64,000 bases of DNA from Bacteroidota bacterium (GTDB lineage: Bacteria > Bacteroidota > Bacteroidia > NS11-12g > UBA955): the NCBI GenBank assembly GCA_947496065.1, contig CANMBF010000004.1, positions 1 to 64,000 of the forward strand, given 5' to 3'. Below are positions 1 to 9,008 of this stretch, piece after piece. The translations under genes and the position numbers were made by a program. Within the stretch, counting starts at the first letter, position 1. Each line of letters starts with the position of its first letter. The notes under the pieces were generated by a model that had not been told where the DNA came from, did no database searches, and saw nothing but the letters and a program-made list of their open reading frames with translations.

Positions 1-52
1 TGGTAGAGATCTCTATTTCATTCCAATCACACCACGTGGCTCAGTCCACTAA
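1..52 (+). CDS. C-terminal end of an unidentified protein (partial at window start)
   Basis: One frame is open from the window edge to a TAA at 50-52 and reads GRDLYFIPITPRGSVH, which looks like a normal protein tail. It is too short to name. It would be convergent with mutS and overlap its last 12 bases; tail-to-tail overlaps of this size also occur elsewhere in this window (36786-36789, 18620-18633). The palindrome TAGAGATCTCTA at 4-15 lies inside it. The assignment rests only on the open frame and composition. Confidence 0.35.
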   Translation, partial: GRDLYFIPITPRGSVH

Positions 53-2644
53 TCTTTTTAATTCTTGTAGTTTCATAAGCGCATCTATGGGTGTGAGACT
101 ATTCACCTCCATGCTTTTTAATTGCCTGTGCAGCTCTTCTATTTTAGGATCACTGACGCCAAACATGGTGAGTTGGTATTGGGGTACTTTAATGGTTTTT
201 AAAGTTTCGCGGCCGCTGACTTGTGAGCGGTCTTTTTCTAATTCGGATAAAATTTGCTCGGCCCTTTGCACTACTGTTAAAGGGACACCCGCCATCTTGG
301 CTACGTGTATACCAAAACTGTGTTCGCTGCCACCTTTTACGAGTTTGCGCAAGAACAAAATTTTGTTTTTGGTTTCTTTAATCGAGATGTGGAAATTGCA
401 AATGCCATCTATATTTTTTTCGAGTTCGTTCAGCTCGTGGTAGTGGGTCGCAAAGATGGTCTTAGGACTCATCGGATGCTTGCCCAAATACTCGGCTATG
501 GCCCATGCTAAGGACACCCCATCGAATGTGCTGGTGCCTCTACCAATTTCATCCAATAAAATTAAACTGCGCTCGCTCACATTGTTCAAAATGCCTGCGG
601 TTTCTATCATCTCTACCATAAAGGTACTCTCGCCACTCGATATATTATCGCTAGCACCTACACGGGTATAGATTCTATCTACCATACCAAATTCGGCTCG
701 CTCTGCTGCAACAAAGCAACCAATCTGGCCCATCAGCACAGCCAGAGCAGTTTGACGCAATACAGCGCTTTTACCACTCATGTTAGGGCCAGTAAGTATC
801 ACAATTCTTTGTTTCTCTTTGTCTAAAGAAATATCATTCGGAATGTAAGTATCATCAATTTTTAATTGCTGTTCGATTACTGGGTGACGGCAATTAATTA
901 AATTCAAATCGAAGCCATCGTTGATGCTTGGCTTAGCGTAATTGTGTTGTTGCGATACTTGTGCAAAGCTTACCAAACAATCGATACGCGCCAATAGCTG
1001 AGAGTTCAATTGCACTGCTGTAATATAGCTCGCCATAAAATGCAAGAGCTCGCTGTACAATCTGTTCTCTATTTCAAAAATGCGACTCTCGGCCGTTAAT
1101 ATTTTTTCTTCGTAGGTTTTTAATTCTTGGGTAATGTAGCGCTCGGCATTGGTGAGGGTTTGTTTGCGAATCCAATCTTCGGGCACCTTGTCTTTGTGGG
1201 TATTGGTAACTTCTAAATAATAACCGAACACACTGTTGAAAGCAATTTTCAAAGAAGAAATACCCGTGCGTTCTGTCTCGCGTTTTTGTATGCCAACCAA
1301 ATAATCTTTGCCACTATAAGCCAAGGCTCTTAACTCATCCAATTCGGCATCTACACCATCGTTAATCACACCACCTTTGTTAACGAGCAAAGGAGAATCT
1401 ACTTTTACTTCGCGTGTAATTTTATCAATCAAAGTCTGACAAGGATTCAGTTGCTCATTTAAAATTTGCATTTCTGATCCTGGTAAATGACTGGTAATTT
1501 GTTTGATGTTTTTAACACAATCTAAAGCCCTTGCCAATTGTAATACCTCGCGCGGATTGGCCCTCAGCAAAGATATTTTAGAAATGATTCTTTCGATGTC
1601 ACCACATTGTTTAAGTTGCGCTGCAATCTCTGTAAAGGCCGCTGTATTTTGAATTAAAGTCTCAACTGTGTTTAAGCGGTTGTTAATTTCTGGTAAATCT
1701 TTTAAGGGCAATACCAACCATTTTTTGAGCATGCGACTGCCCATAGGGGTCAATGTTCTATCAAGCACATCGACCAAACATTTGCCACCTTGGTAGGTAG
1801 GGTAGAGGATCTCTAAATTGCGAATGGTAAATTGATCGAACCACACATAATTATCTTCATCAATTCGGCTGATGGTATTAATGTGATTGATATTGCTTTG
1901 TTGGTTGTGCTCGAGGTAATACAAGGAGCTACCTGCAGCAATAATAGCATTCGGCAAATGGCTTATACCAAAACCTTTGAGGGTCGTTGTGCCAAAGTGT
2001 GACAATAATTTTTCTTCGGTATAATCCAATTGAAATACCCAATCATCGATGGTGAATTGATAAAATTTTTCGCCTGTCAATTCTTTGAATTGTTTGGCTT
2101 GGTTCTTACTTAAAATAACCTCCGAAGGGCGCAAGCTATTCAGCAATTTATCGATATAATCCAAAGGGCCTTCAGCTACTAAAAATTCACCTGTTGAAAT
2201 ATCTAAGAAAGAACAACCCGCAATGTTACCATTGAAATAAATGGCGGCTAAATAATTATTGGTGCGGGTGTCTAAAACTTTATCGTTGAAAACAACACCA
2301 GGGGTCACCAATTCGGTAACGCCTCTTTTTACAATGCCTTTGGCAGCTTTGGGGTCTTCGAGTTGATCGCAAATGGCCACTCGCTGACCGGCCCTTACCA
2401 ACTTAGGTAAATAAGTATCCAATGAGTGGTGAGGAAAGCCTGCCAACTCAATTTCGCTGCTGCTACCAGCACCGCGTTTGGTGAGCACAATGCCCAAAAT
2501 TTGCGAAGCGCAGATGGCATCTTCACCGAAGGTTTCATAAAAATCGCCCACTCTAAACAATAGTAAGGCACCCGGATATTTTTGTTTAAATCCGAAATAT
2601 TGCTTCATCAGCGGTGTTTGATTATCTGTTATCTTTGCACTCAT
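41..2644 (-). CDS. mutS: DNA mismatch repair protein MutS
   Basis: MutS binds mismatches and small loops in DNA and recruits MutL in an ATP-dependent way. At 867 residues the protein has the usual full length. The mismatch-reading motif GDFYE is at residues 33-37 (Phe35, Glu37). The C-terminal ATPase has a Walker A GPNMSGKS near residue 620 and a Walker B region LILLDEIGRGTSTFDG, followed by the dimerisation helix-turn-helix tail. The start is an ATG at 2644. It is divergent from the SpoU methyltransferase with 60 bases between them. No strong -7 box is visible for this gene; the best candidate in the gap, TATATTTA, has one mismatch. Confidence 0.98.
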   Translation of the reverse strand: MSAKITDNQTPLMKQYFGFKQKYPGALLLFRVGDFYETFGEDAICASQILGIVLTKRGAGSSSEIELAGFPHHSLDTYLPKLVRAGQRVAICDQLEDPKAAKGIVKRGVTELVTPGVVFNDKVLDTRTNNYLAAIYFNGNIAGCSFLDISTGEFLVAEGPLDYIDKLLNSLRPSEVILSKNQAKQFKELTGEKFYQFTIDDWVFQLDYTEEKLLSHFGTTTLKGFGISHLPNAIIAAGSSLYYLEHNQQSNINHINTISRIDEDNYVWFDQFTIRNLEILYPTYQGGKCLVDVLDRTLTPMGSRMLKKWLVLPLKDLPEINNRLNTVETLIQNTAAFTEIAAQLKQCGDIERIISKISLLRANPREVLQLARALDCVKNIKQITSHLPGSEMQILNEQLNPCQTLIDKITREVKVDSPLLVNKGGVINDGVDAELDELRALAYSGKDYLVGIQKRETERTGISSLKIAFNSVFGYYLEVTNTHKDKVPEDWIRKQTLTNAERYITQELKTYEEKILTAESRIFEIENRLYSELLHFMASYITAVQLNSQLLARIDCLVSFAQVSQQHNYAKPSINDGFDLNLINCRHPVIEQQLKIDDTYIPNDISLDKEKQRIVILTGPNMSGKSAVLRQTALAVLMGQIGCFVAAERAEFGMVDRIYTRVGASDNISSGESTFMVEMIETAGILNNVSERSLILLDEIGRGTSTFDGVSLAWAIAEYLGKHPMSPKTIFATHYHELNELEKNIDGICNFHISIKETKNKILFLRKLVKGGSEHSFGIHVAKMAGVPLTVVQRAEQILSELEKDRSQVSGRETLKTIKVPQYQLTMFGVSDPKIEELHRQLKSMEVNSLTPIDALMKLQELKRLVD
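2630..2637 (+). promoter_or_regulatory. Bacteroidota -7 promoter box inside the mutS 5' end
   Basis: TATCTTTG followed by CA matches the Bacteroidota sigma -7 consensus TAnnTTTG exactly. It points at the RNA methyltransferase starting at 2705 and lies within the first codons of mutS on the other strand. A clear -33 TTTG at the usual 19-21 base spacing is not visible. The inferred leader is about 60 bases. Confidence 0.55.
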
Positions 2645-2704
2645 AGTTTACCATTCTAGCAGTCGTAAATATATAAAATTATTATAAAAATACCACCCGT
2701 CAAA

Positions 2705-3226
2705 ATGTTCCGCAAGTTAGCTACACATCAACTGAACCGATTAACAATTTATCAATACCAACAGCTCAAAAAAAAACCGATTGCCATTGTGCTCGACAAT
2801 GTGCGCAGTTTGAATAATGTGGGCAGTATTTTTCGCACTTCGGATGGCTTTGGTATCGAGAAAATTTATTTGTGTGGCATCACAGGTACGCCTCCTCACC
2901 GCGACATTCACAAAACCGCATTGGGAGCCGAAAACAGCATGGCTTGGGAACATGTAGAAAGCACAGTGGCCTTGTGTCAACAACTCAAAGCCGAGGGCTA
3001 TCAACTAATGGCTATTGAACAGGCCGAGGGCAGTGTATCGCTCAAAGATTTTAAATTGCAAGCCGACGAAAAATGGGCCATTATTTTTGGCAACGAGGTA
3101 GATGGGGTGCACAACGATGTGCTAGCCTTGTGCGATGCCTGTGTTGAAATTCCCCAATTTGGCACCAAGCATTCCTTCAATGTATCGGTATGTGCTGGTA
3201 TTATTTTGTGGGAATTGCTGAAGTAG
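2705..3226 (+). CDS. SpoU/TrmH-family RNA 2'-O-methyltransferase
   Basis: This is a SPOUT-fold methyltransferase expected to methylate a ribose 2'-OH in tRNA or rRNA with S-adenosylmethionine. The three family motifs are visible: motif 1 NNVGSIFRTSDG (residues 37-48, with Asn38 and Arg44), motif 2 FGNEVDGV (128-135), and motif 3 IPQFGTKHSFNVSVC (149-163) that forms the knotted cofactor site. At 173 residues it is a minimal catalytic domain without the N-terminal substrate-binding domain of RlmB, nearer in size to TrmH or TrmL. The exact RNA target cannot be told from sequence. Confidence 0.93.
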   Translation: MFRKLATHQLNRLTIYQYQQLKKKPIAIVLDNVRSLNNVGSIFRTSDGFGIEKIYLCGITGTPPHRDIHKTALGAENSMAWEHVESTVALCQQLKAEGYQLMAIEQAEGSVSLKDFKLQADEKWAIIFGNEVDGVHNDVLALCDACVEIPQFGTKHSFNVSVCAGIILWELLK

Positions 3227-3344
3227 GGGCGCTAAATTTATTATGGTTTAGTAATTGTTTTGAGGCATATCTATTTAATTATAGAAAAAATAATTTTGAA
3301 AATCAATAAAAATGTAATCATTTTGTAATAACAATTGAATACCA

Positions 3345-3587
3345 ATGGAACTCTCTGTAATCAATATAGGCAACTCAAAAGGCATTCGACTTTCCAAGGC
3401 CATACTTGAAAAGTATAAAATTAGCGAAAAAATTGAACTCATCCTTGAAAAGGATTATATCATTTTGAAACCAAAGTCAGAGCCCAGAAAAGGTTGGGAA
3501 AAGGCATTCAAAAAAATGCATGAGAATGGCGATGATCAATTGTTAATGGCGGATGTTTTTGAAGATGAAAGTTTTAAAGCGTACTAG
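3345..3587 (+). CDS. AbrB/MazE-family antitoxin-like protein, orphan
   Basis: This 80-residue protein has the swapped-hairpin AbrB fold typical of MazE antitoxins. The signature VINIGNSKGIRLSKAILEKY is at residues 5-24, followed by a charged hairpin ending in ILKP. The acidic C-terminal tail (residues 60-79) is where a MazE binds its toxin. No MazF-like gene follows: an overlapping frame starting with ATG near 3567 runs only 20 codons and does not resemble MazF. The next gene is an Nramp transporter with its own promoter. It could be an orphan antitoxin or a stand-alone AbrB-type regulator. Confidence 0.8.
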   Translation: MELSVINIGNSKGIRLSKAILEKYKISEKIELILEKDYIILKPKSEPRKGWEKAFKKMHENGDDQLLMADVFEDESFKAY

Positions 3588-3678
3588 AATTAACAAAGGT
3601 ATTCGAGAATTTTCTTGGATTAATTAGGAGATAAATGTCAATCGTATTTTAATTTATCGGAGTTGTTCAACTAGTGCT

Positions 3679-3686
3679 TAACTTTG
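3679..3686 (+). promoter_or_regulatory. -7 box for the Nramp-like transporter
   Basis: TAACTTTG is an exact TAnnTTTG match ending 12 bases before the ATG at 3699. No convincing -33 TTTG is present at standard spacing. Confidence 0.6.
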
Positions 3687-3698
3687 AAATAAATTACC

Positions 3699-4964
3699 AT
3701 GACAACAAAAAAGAAAACATTAACTGCAAGACTTTTTGGTAATTGGAAAAAATTAGGTCCAGGTTTGGTAACTGGTGCTAGCGACGACGACCCATCGGGC
3801 ATTGCTACCTACTCGCAAGCAGGTGCAGCTTATGGCCTTTCAACTTTGTGGACTGGTATTCTGGCGTTCCCATTAATGGCGGCCATACAACAAATGTGTG
3901 CACGCATAGGCTTGGTAACCTCGCAAGGTTTAACAGGTACACTAAAAAAGAATTATCCCAAACCCATTTTGTATGTTATGTTGCTCTTTAGTTTTCCTGC
4001 CATTGTCATGAACATTGGTGCTGATATTGCAGGCATGGGAGCAGTTGGTAATTTGTTGTTCCCCTCTATCGATGCCAATTTTTTTGCAGTGCTATTTACC
4101 ATCCTATTGTTGGGTTTGATTATTTATTTGCCCTATCAAAAAATAGCTTCTGTTTTAAAATATTTATGCATCGTAATGCTGGTCTATTTTGTTGTGCCTT
4201 TCTTGTCGAAACAAAATTTTTCTGAAATCCTAAAAGCCACTTTTATTCCAACCATTCAGTGGGATAAAAACTTTATCGCCATCATCGTGGGAATATTGGG
4301 TACTACGATTTCGCCTTACCTTTTCTTCTGGCAAGCCTCTGTTGAAGTCGAGGAAATGAAAAGTAAAAAGAAGCACATCATTGTCAATAAAAAACGCATC
4401 AATTCCATGAACCAAGATGTGGATTTTGGCATGACCATCTCAGGCTTTGTGATGTATTTTATTATACTCACCACCGGTACTGTTTTGTTCAAAGGCGGTA
4501 TCCACCAAATTGATACGGTAGAGCAAGCCGCCATGGCTTTAAAACCGCTGGCAGGCGACTTGGCCTATTTCTTATTCGCAGTGGGGGTTATAGGTACTGG
4601 TCTTATTGCCATTCCTGTATTGAGTGGTTCGATTTCCTACATCATTACCGAAACCTTTGGATGGGAGCAGGGCCTCGATAAAAAGTTTCATGAGGCCAAA
4701 GGTTTTTATGTTATCATCGCCATCTCCTTGGTATTGGGTTTGTCTTTAAATTATATTGGCATCACACCGATTCAATCACTCATTTATACCGCCATATTGT
4801 ATGGTTTAACAGCACCTGTTTTAATCGCTATCATTTTGCACATTTCAAATAACAAAAAAATCATGGGCGAAAATGTGAATGGTTGGGCTGCGAATATTTT
4901 GGGCTTTGCCGCTTTAATCATCATGACAGTAGCAGCAGTTGCGCTGATTTATTTGCAGTTCTAA
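3699..4964 (+). CDS. Nramp-family divalent metal transporter, divergent clade
   Basis: This is an inner-membrane transporter of 421 residues with about eleven hydrophobic helices and the LeuT-like Nramp fold. The family places metal-binding residues in broken helices 1 and 6. Canonical Nramps carry DPGN and MPH(N/H) there; this one has DPSG at residues 31-34 and ISPY at 204-207. The helix-1 Asn is therefore Gly and the helix-6 Met, which selects transition metals, is Ser. This pattern belongs to a known divergent bacterial branch, so the substrate may not be Mn or Fe; Mg or another ion is possible. It sits alone with its own -7 box and a hairpin after the stop. Confidence 0.88.
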   Translation: MTTKKKTLTARLFGNWKKLGPGLVTGASDDDPSGIATYSQAGAAYGLSTLWTGILAFPLMAAIQQMCARIGLVTSQGLTGTLKKNYPKPILYVMLLFSFPAIVMNIGADIAGMGAVGNLLFPSIDANFFAVLFTILLLGLIIYLPYQKIASVLKYLCIVMLVYFVVPFLSKQNFSEILKATFIPTIQWDKNFIAIIVGILGTTISPYLFFWQASVEVEEMKSKKKHIIVNKKRINSMNQDVDFGMTISGFVMYFIILTTGTVLFKGGIHQIDTVEQAAMALKPLAGDLAYFLFAVGVIGTGLIAIPVLSGSISYIITETFGWEQGLDKKFHEAKGFYVIIAISLVLGLSLNYIGITPIQSLIYTAILYGLTAPVLIAIILHISNNKKIMGENVNGWAANILGFAALIIMTVAAVALIYLQF

Positions 4965-4981
4965 ACACACTTGTGTTTTTA
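4963..4981 (+). terminator. Short intrinsic terminator after the Nramp-like gene
   Basis: The arms AAACACA and TGTGTTT (4963-4969 and 4972-4978) form a 7-bp hairpin overlapping the stop codon and are followed by a short T run. The stem is AT-rich, so it may be weak. Confidence 0.5.
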
Positions 4982-5088
4982 GTGAGGTATTCATTTCAAT
5001 ATTATTAGTGCTATTTTTCTTATGTTTGTTTTTAATTAAGTATAGCAAAGTATGATAGTATTGTTGCGGACAGACTTATTTTTTTGAA

Positions 5089-5949
5089 ATGACAACATCA
5101 GAATTACAATTTGAAAAATTAGACATCAATGGTTTAAAAACCTTGGTGGATTGGGCCATCGCAGAAGGTTGGAATCCTGGCTTACACGATGCCGATGCTT
5201 TTTTCGCCGCCGATCCTGATGGCTTTTTTGGTTGCTACCAAGCAGGTGAATTAATTGCAGGCGGTTCGATTGTCGCCTATGGTAAAGCTTTTGGTTTTAT
5301 GGGGTTTTTTATTGTGCACCCCGCCCACCGTTCGCATGGCATTGGTCGACAATTGTGGTTCGAAAGACGCAACCGTTTATTGGCCCGCTTAAACCCAGGG
5401 GCTGCCATTGGCATGGATGGGGTAGTGGCCATGCAACCCTTTTATGCCAAAGGCGGATTTAAAAAAGCACACAACGATTTTCGATATGAAACGCAAGGAA
5501 AAGCTTTGTCCATCCATGCTAATATTTCTGAAATTTCAGCCAGTGATTTTGATGCCATTGTTGCTTATGATGCGCCTTGTTTTGGTTTGGCGCGACCGCA
5601 ATTTTTAAAGCCTTGGTTAGTGTTGCCAGAAAGTTCACAATTTAAATTTGAAGAGGAAGGAATTGTTAAAGGCTACGCTGTGGTAAGAAAAGTACAACGC
5701 GGTTATAAAATCGGTCCCTTGTTTGCCGAAAGTCCTGAAATTGCAGAATCGCTTTATCAAGCTTGCTTAAATGTGGCAGTTGGTGAGCCCATTGTCATCG
5801 ATGTGCCTGCAGTTAATATCGAAGCATTGGCAATGGTGATACGCTATGAGAGCGCCTATGTTTTCGAATGTGCACGCATGTATTACGGAGAACCACCAAG
5901 CATGGCGACCAATAAAATATTTGGCGTCACTACTTTTGAGTTGGGGTAA
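5089..5949 (+). CDS. GNAT-family N-acetyltransferase with C-terminal Acetyltransf_18-like domain
   Basis: The N-terminal half (about residues 1-140) is a GNAT domain with the acetyl-CoA loop HRSHGIGRQLW and the strand preceding it, GFFIVHPAHR. The C-terminal half (about 145-286) has the order of conserved pieces of the Acetyltransf_18 family: DAPCFGLARPQFL, an IGPLFAESPE segment, VIDVPAVN and a final ARMYYGEPP. This two-domain layout is common in uncharacterised acetyltransferases; the substrate is unknown. It is a single-gene unit between the Nramp-like gene and a short isomerase-like gene. Confidence 0.9.
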   Translation: MTTSELQFEKLDINGLKTLVDWAIAEGWNPGLHDADAFFAADPDGFFGCYQAGELIAGGSIVAYGKAFGFMGFFIVHPAHRSHGIGRQLWFERRNRLLARLNPGAAIGMDGVVAMQPFYAKGGFKKAHNDFRYETQGKALSIHANISEISASDFDAIVAYDAPCFGLARPQFLKPWLVLPESSQFKFEEEGIVKGYAVVRKVQRGYKIGPLFAESPEIAESLYQACLNVAVGEPIVIDVPAVNIEALAMVIRYESAYVFECARMYYGEPPSMATNKIFGVTTFELG

Positions 5950-6034
5950 GTTCATTCTTTATTCGTTTTGTTAAAAGCAAGTGATAACTCTTAAAATAAG
6001 CAATCAAAATTTCTTTTGAATTGATTAAGACCAC

Positions 6035-6087
6035 CTTGCCAAACTGAGTTTTTTTAACGCCATAGAAAGGCTATGTTTGTCGGCAAG
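6035..6087. repeat. Nested stem-loop in the intergenic gap
   Basis: Outer arms CTTGCC (6035-6040) and GGCAAG (6082-6087) enclose AAAC/GTTT and an inner hairpin CATAG-aaagg-CTATG (6061-6075). There is no T run beside it. It lies between the GNAT gene and the 6180 gene and may act on RNA or simply be a palindromic element. Function unknown. Confidence 0.5.
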
Positions 6088-6179
6088 TGCCTTCAAAATT
6101 AGTGTGAATGTGAGAATAGGGTTAAGCCCATTTTTATAAAAACAATAAATTCTAAAGGGCGAAATTTAAATACAAATTC

Positions 6180-6446
6180 ATGAACAGAATACAAGTCATC
6201 CTAACCCTCGACATGGGCAATTTGCCAGACAATTTTCAAGAGATATTAAAAGAAGAACAAGCCTTGGTGGCCCAATGGAAAGCCGATGGTATCTTAGAAC
6301 ATCTTTTTTTACGCCAAACAAAAAATGGAGCGGTCCTTATTTTTAAAGACCTCGATGAAGAACAAGTGAAAAGCCATATGGAACATTTGCCTTTTTTTAA
6401 AATTGCAAAAAGCATAGAATACTTTGCTTTAATTCAGCAGTTTTAA
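6180..6446 (+). CDS. Muconolactone isomerase-like small protein
   Basis: This 88-residue protein has the length and pattern of the muconolactone delta-isomerase-like ferredoxin fold: a first strand IQVILTLDM, a helix with LKEEQALVAQWKADGILEHLF, a strand of the type GAVLIFKDLDEEQVKSHMEHLP, and a final strand IEYFALIQQF. Such stand-alone copies are usually of unknown function; no aromatic degradation genes are nearby. Confidence 0.75.
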   Translation: MNRIQVILTLDMGNLPDNFQEILKEEQALVAQWKADGILEHLFLRQTKNGAVLIFKDLDEEQVKSHMEHLPFFKIAKSIEYFALIQQF

Positions 6447-6560
6447 AAAAGCATTTTGAATAGAATTATCAATGCAACCATTTCCTTAAGTTAAGACTAA
6501 GGAGTAGTTAATCGTTTTGATTGAATCTATGATTAAAATACCTTTTAAATAAATATAACC

Positions 6561-8177
6561 ATGCCGCGTTTTTTATTCACTATTGTATTGATCCTTTGTG
6601 CTTTTTCTTCAAAGGCACAACGCAATACCATTCTAATCATTGCCGATGATTTAAGTCCAGATTATTTTGGATTTTATGAGAATGCAGTGGATACAGTTGA
6701 TGTACCTAACATCCGAAGTTTATTGGCCAAAGGTGTTCGCTTTACCAATTTTAGTAGCAACCCTGTTTGTTCGAGTACAAGAACAACCATTTTAACTGGT
6801 CGCTATAGTTTTAGAACAGGTGTTGGCGGAATTGTAGGCGGCATTGGTGGCAGCAATCAAATTGATACCGCTGAAATTTCAATTCCTAAATTATTGAAAA
6901 AATTTAACCCTAACATCGCAAAAGCCGACATTGGAAAATGGCATTTAAAACAGGCCATGCCTGCGATTAATTTAATGAGTCCGCAAGCCTTGGGTTACGA
7001 CTGGTTTGAAGGTCCTTTTATCGGTCAGCTGCCTAGCTTTACCAACTGGACCAAATACACCAATGGTGTTGCTAGTAATGTTAAAACCTATGCACCTACA
7101 GAAAATGTAAACAATGCGGTGACCTGGTTGAAAACACAAAATCAAAACAAGCCATTTTTCTTGTGGTTGGCTTTTAATGCTCCCCACGAACCCCTGCATT
7201 TACCCCCTATAGGTTTGCATACTTACACAAGTTTGACTGGTACAACAGCCGATATTAATGTCCAGCCTAAGCAATATTTTAAAGCCATGATTCAAGCCAT
7301 GGACCATGAAATTGGACGGCTGTTTGATAGTTTGCAAATGATGAACAAATGGGACAGTACCGATATTATTTTTATTGGCGATAATGGCAATACCTCGCGC
7401 ACTGCACAAATTGCTGATCTTACAAAAGCCAAAGGAACCGTCTATGAATATGGTATTCATGTGCCATTAATAATTGCCGGTCCTGCGGTTGTAAACCAAT
7501 GCAGGGTTAGCAAAGCTTTGGTGAATACAGCAGATTTATTTGCCACCATCGTAGAAAATTTTGGTTATAAAAACTGGCAAACACAAATACCCGCCAACAA
7601 ACCAGTCGATAGTAAAAGTTTACAACCCATTTTAAAAAATACAACTGATAGTATTCGACCATGGGCCTTTAGCGAAATATTTAAACTAACCACCGACAGC
7701 GCAGATGGTAAAGGGATGCGCAATAGAAATTACAAACTGATTAAGTTCGATTATGGGGCACAGGAATTTTATAATCTTGCCAATGATCCATTAGAGAGTA
7801 AAAATTTATTGAATGGAACTTTAAGTTCTACTGAACTTTATAATTATAATTATTTATGCAATGAAATGTCCAAATTGGTTGGTGGAAATTCAATTTGCAA
7901 AATTAGTTTAGGCATACAGAATCCGATTGCAAGAGAATTGGTGAAGGCATATCCCAATCCAGCCAAACAAATTATTAATTTTGAATTCGATAACCATTCG
8001 CAAAGTATGTGCAGCATTCAATTAGTGGATCAATTAGGCAGAGTGATTTACAATCAAACAAAAGTCATTGAAACGAATATAATCGCCATCAATGTTGCTC
8101 ATTTTAACAGTGGTTTGTACTATGCAAAAATTAATACAAATGGTATCACCATTGTTTTAAAAGTTGTGATCGACTAA
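6561..8177 (+). CDS. Secreted sulfatase with type IX secretion C-terminal domain
   Basis: A signal peptide (residues 1-19, ending SSKA-Q) leads into a sulfatase of the alkaline-phosphatase superfamily. Metal ligands are Asp29-Asp30 (IADDLS) and the later GDNGN; the formylglycine motif is CSSTR at residues 70-74 with Cys70 as the modified residue. The last 75 or so residues, starting near AYPNPAKQIINFEFD and ending with GLYYAKINTNG, form a T9SS type A sorting domain. The protein is therefore expected to be exported through the outer membrane. Its sulfated substrate is unknown and no maturase was seen nearby. Confidence 0.94.
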   Translation: MPRFLFTIVLILCAFSSKAQRNTILIIADDLSPDYFGFYENAVDTVDVPNIRSLLAKGVRFTNFSSNPVCSSTRTTILTGRYSFRTGVGGIVGGIGGSNQIDTAEISIPKLLKKFNPNIAKADIGKWHLKQAMPAINLMSPQALGYDWFEGPFIGQLPSFTNWTKYTNGVASNVKTYAPTENVNNAVTWLKTQNQNKPFFLWLAFNAPHEPLHLPPIGLHTYTSLTGTTADINVQPKQYFKAMIQAMDHEIGRLFDSLQMMNKWDSTDIIFIGDNGNTSRTAQIADLTKAKGTVYEYGIHVPLIIAGPAVVNQCRVSKALVNTADLFATIVENFGYKNWQTQIPANKPVDSKSLQPILKNTTDSIRPWAFSEIFKLTTDSADGKGMRNRNYKLIKFDYGAQEFYNLANDPLESKNLLNGTLSSTELYNYNYLCNEMSKLVGGNSICKISLGIQNPIARELVKAYPNPAKQIINFEFDNHSQSMCSIQLVDQLGRVIYNQTKVIETNIIAINVAHFNSGLYYAKINTNGITIVLKVVID

Positions 8178-8190
8178 TTGTTTTTAAGTT

Positions 8191-8979
8191 TTATTCTAAC
8201 AAATTGGCATTAATCACCAGGCCAACCATAATCGATGCATTAAAAACAGGAATGGCATTTACAAGTTCGGTGCTATTCAAACCATGGTAAATGCCGAATT
8301 GCATTTGAAATTTTACATGCTCGCCACCCGCGCGAAACAATAAGGCATGCTCCAACATGGTATAATTAACTTTGCTGTTTAATCGGTCGAGGTCTGTTTG
8401 CCAAAATGAAAAATCATTGCAGCGTGTGTTCGAAAACATAATCTGACTCGCCCGAATTGAATAAGCAATAGCAAACTTACTATCTGAACTCACATAGCCA
8501 ACGTTGGGCATAATGCCAATGCGGGTAAAATTGCCATTGAGAAAAACATTTTTACCATTGCTATTATAGGAATTTCTATAATTGCCCAAGGCAAGATCGC
8601 CAAACACTTCGAAACGAAATTGAGAACTCTCGGCCTTGCTCAAAAAATAACCAATGCCTAAATTCAGCATGTCGCCATTGTACCGCTTTTGTTCGTTTGT
8701 TGTGTTGGTGGTTGTATTGTTTGAATCGGTATAAGTATAGCTTGTTTTTAGCGCTGAACCAGCATAGCCAGCATAAGCGCCAATGTTTTTTGTCAAAGCA
8801 TAGCCTGCAGTTAAATCGTATTTGTTAACGAGGTTGGTAGAAGCATCCACATATAAGTCGCCAGCATCTTGAAACAAAGGAACTGGATTGCGATTGGGGG
8901 TGTAGAATCGTGCTCTGCAAGCACTCAATACTAAGACACATGCAATAGAAGCCATAAAGATGTAATCAGTTTTTTTCAT
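8191..8979 (-). CDS. Outer-membrane beta-barrel-like lipoprotein of unknown function
   Basis: The chosen start is the ATG at 8979. An upstream in-frame TTG at 9003 overlaps the -7 box and is less likely. The N-terminus is MKKTDYIF followed by a hydrophobic stretch and lipobox LSAC (Cys21 from this start), so the protein is probably lipidated. The rest is rich in alternating aromatic and polar residues (GAYAGYAG, FEVFGDLALGNY, FRAGGEHVKFQMQFGIYHG) consistent with a small beta-barrel. No specific family was recognised. It is convergent with the sulfatase gene. Confidence 0.78.
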   Translation of the reverse strand: MKKTDYIFMASIACVLVLSACRARFYTPNRNPVPLFQDAGDLYVDASTNLVNKYDLTAGYALTKNIGAYAGYAGSALKTSYTYTDSNNTTTNTTNEQKRYNGDMLNLGIGYFLSKAESSQFRFEVFGDLALGNYRNSYNSNGKNVFLNGNFTRIGIMPNVGYVSSDSKFAIAYSIRASQIMFSNTRCNDFSFWQTDLDRLNSKVNYTMLEHALLFRAGGEHVKFQMQFGIYHGLNSTELVNAIPVFNASIMVGLVINANLLE

Positions 8980-9000
8980 AATAGGAGGTGTTGGTTTATA

Positions 9001-9008
9001 CAAACTTA
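9001..9008 (-). promoter_or_regulatory. -7 box for the 8979 lipoprotein gene
   Basis: On the minus strand this reads TAAGTTTG, an exact -7 match 21 bases upstream of the ATG at 8979. It supports that start over the TTG at 9003. Confidence 0.6.

Noticed and set aside
1-40. TTGGTAGAG-like D-arm look of the first bases, suggesting a tRNA
   Set aside because: No matching anticodon stem or T-loop (GTTCGAATC) follows, and the plus strand reads as an open protein tail.
36-443. 135-residue frame antisense to mutS
   Set aside because: It is the shadow of the mutS reading frame; the same applies to other long antisense frames such as 10618-10947 and 60973-61401.
3567-3629. MazF toxin after the MazE-like gene
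   Set aside because: The frame is only 20 codons and has no MazF sequence.
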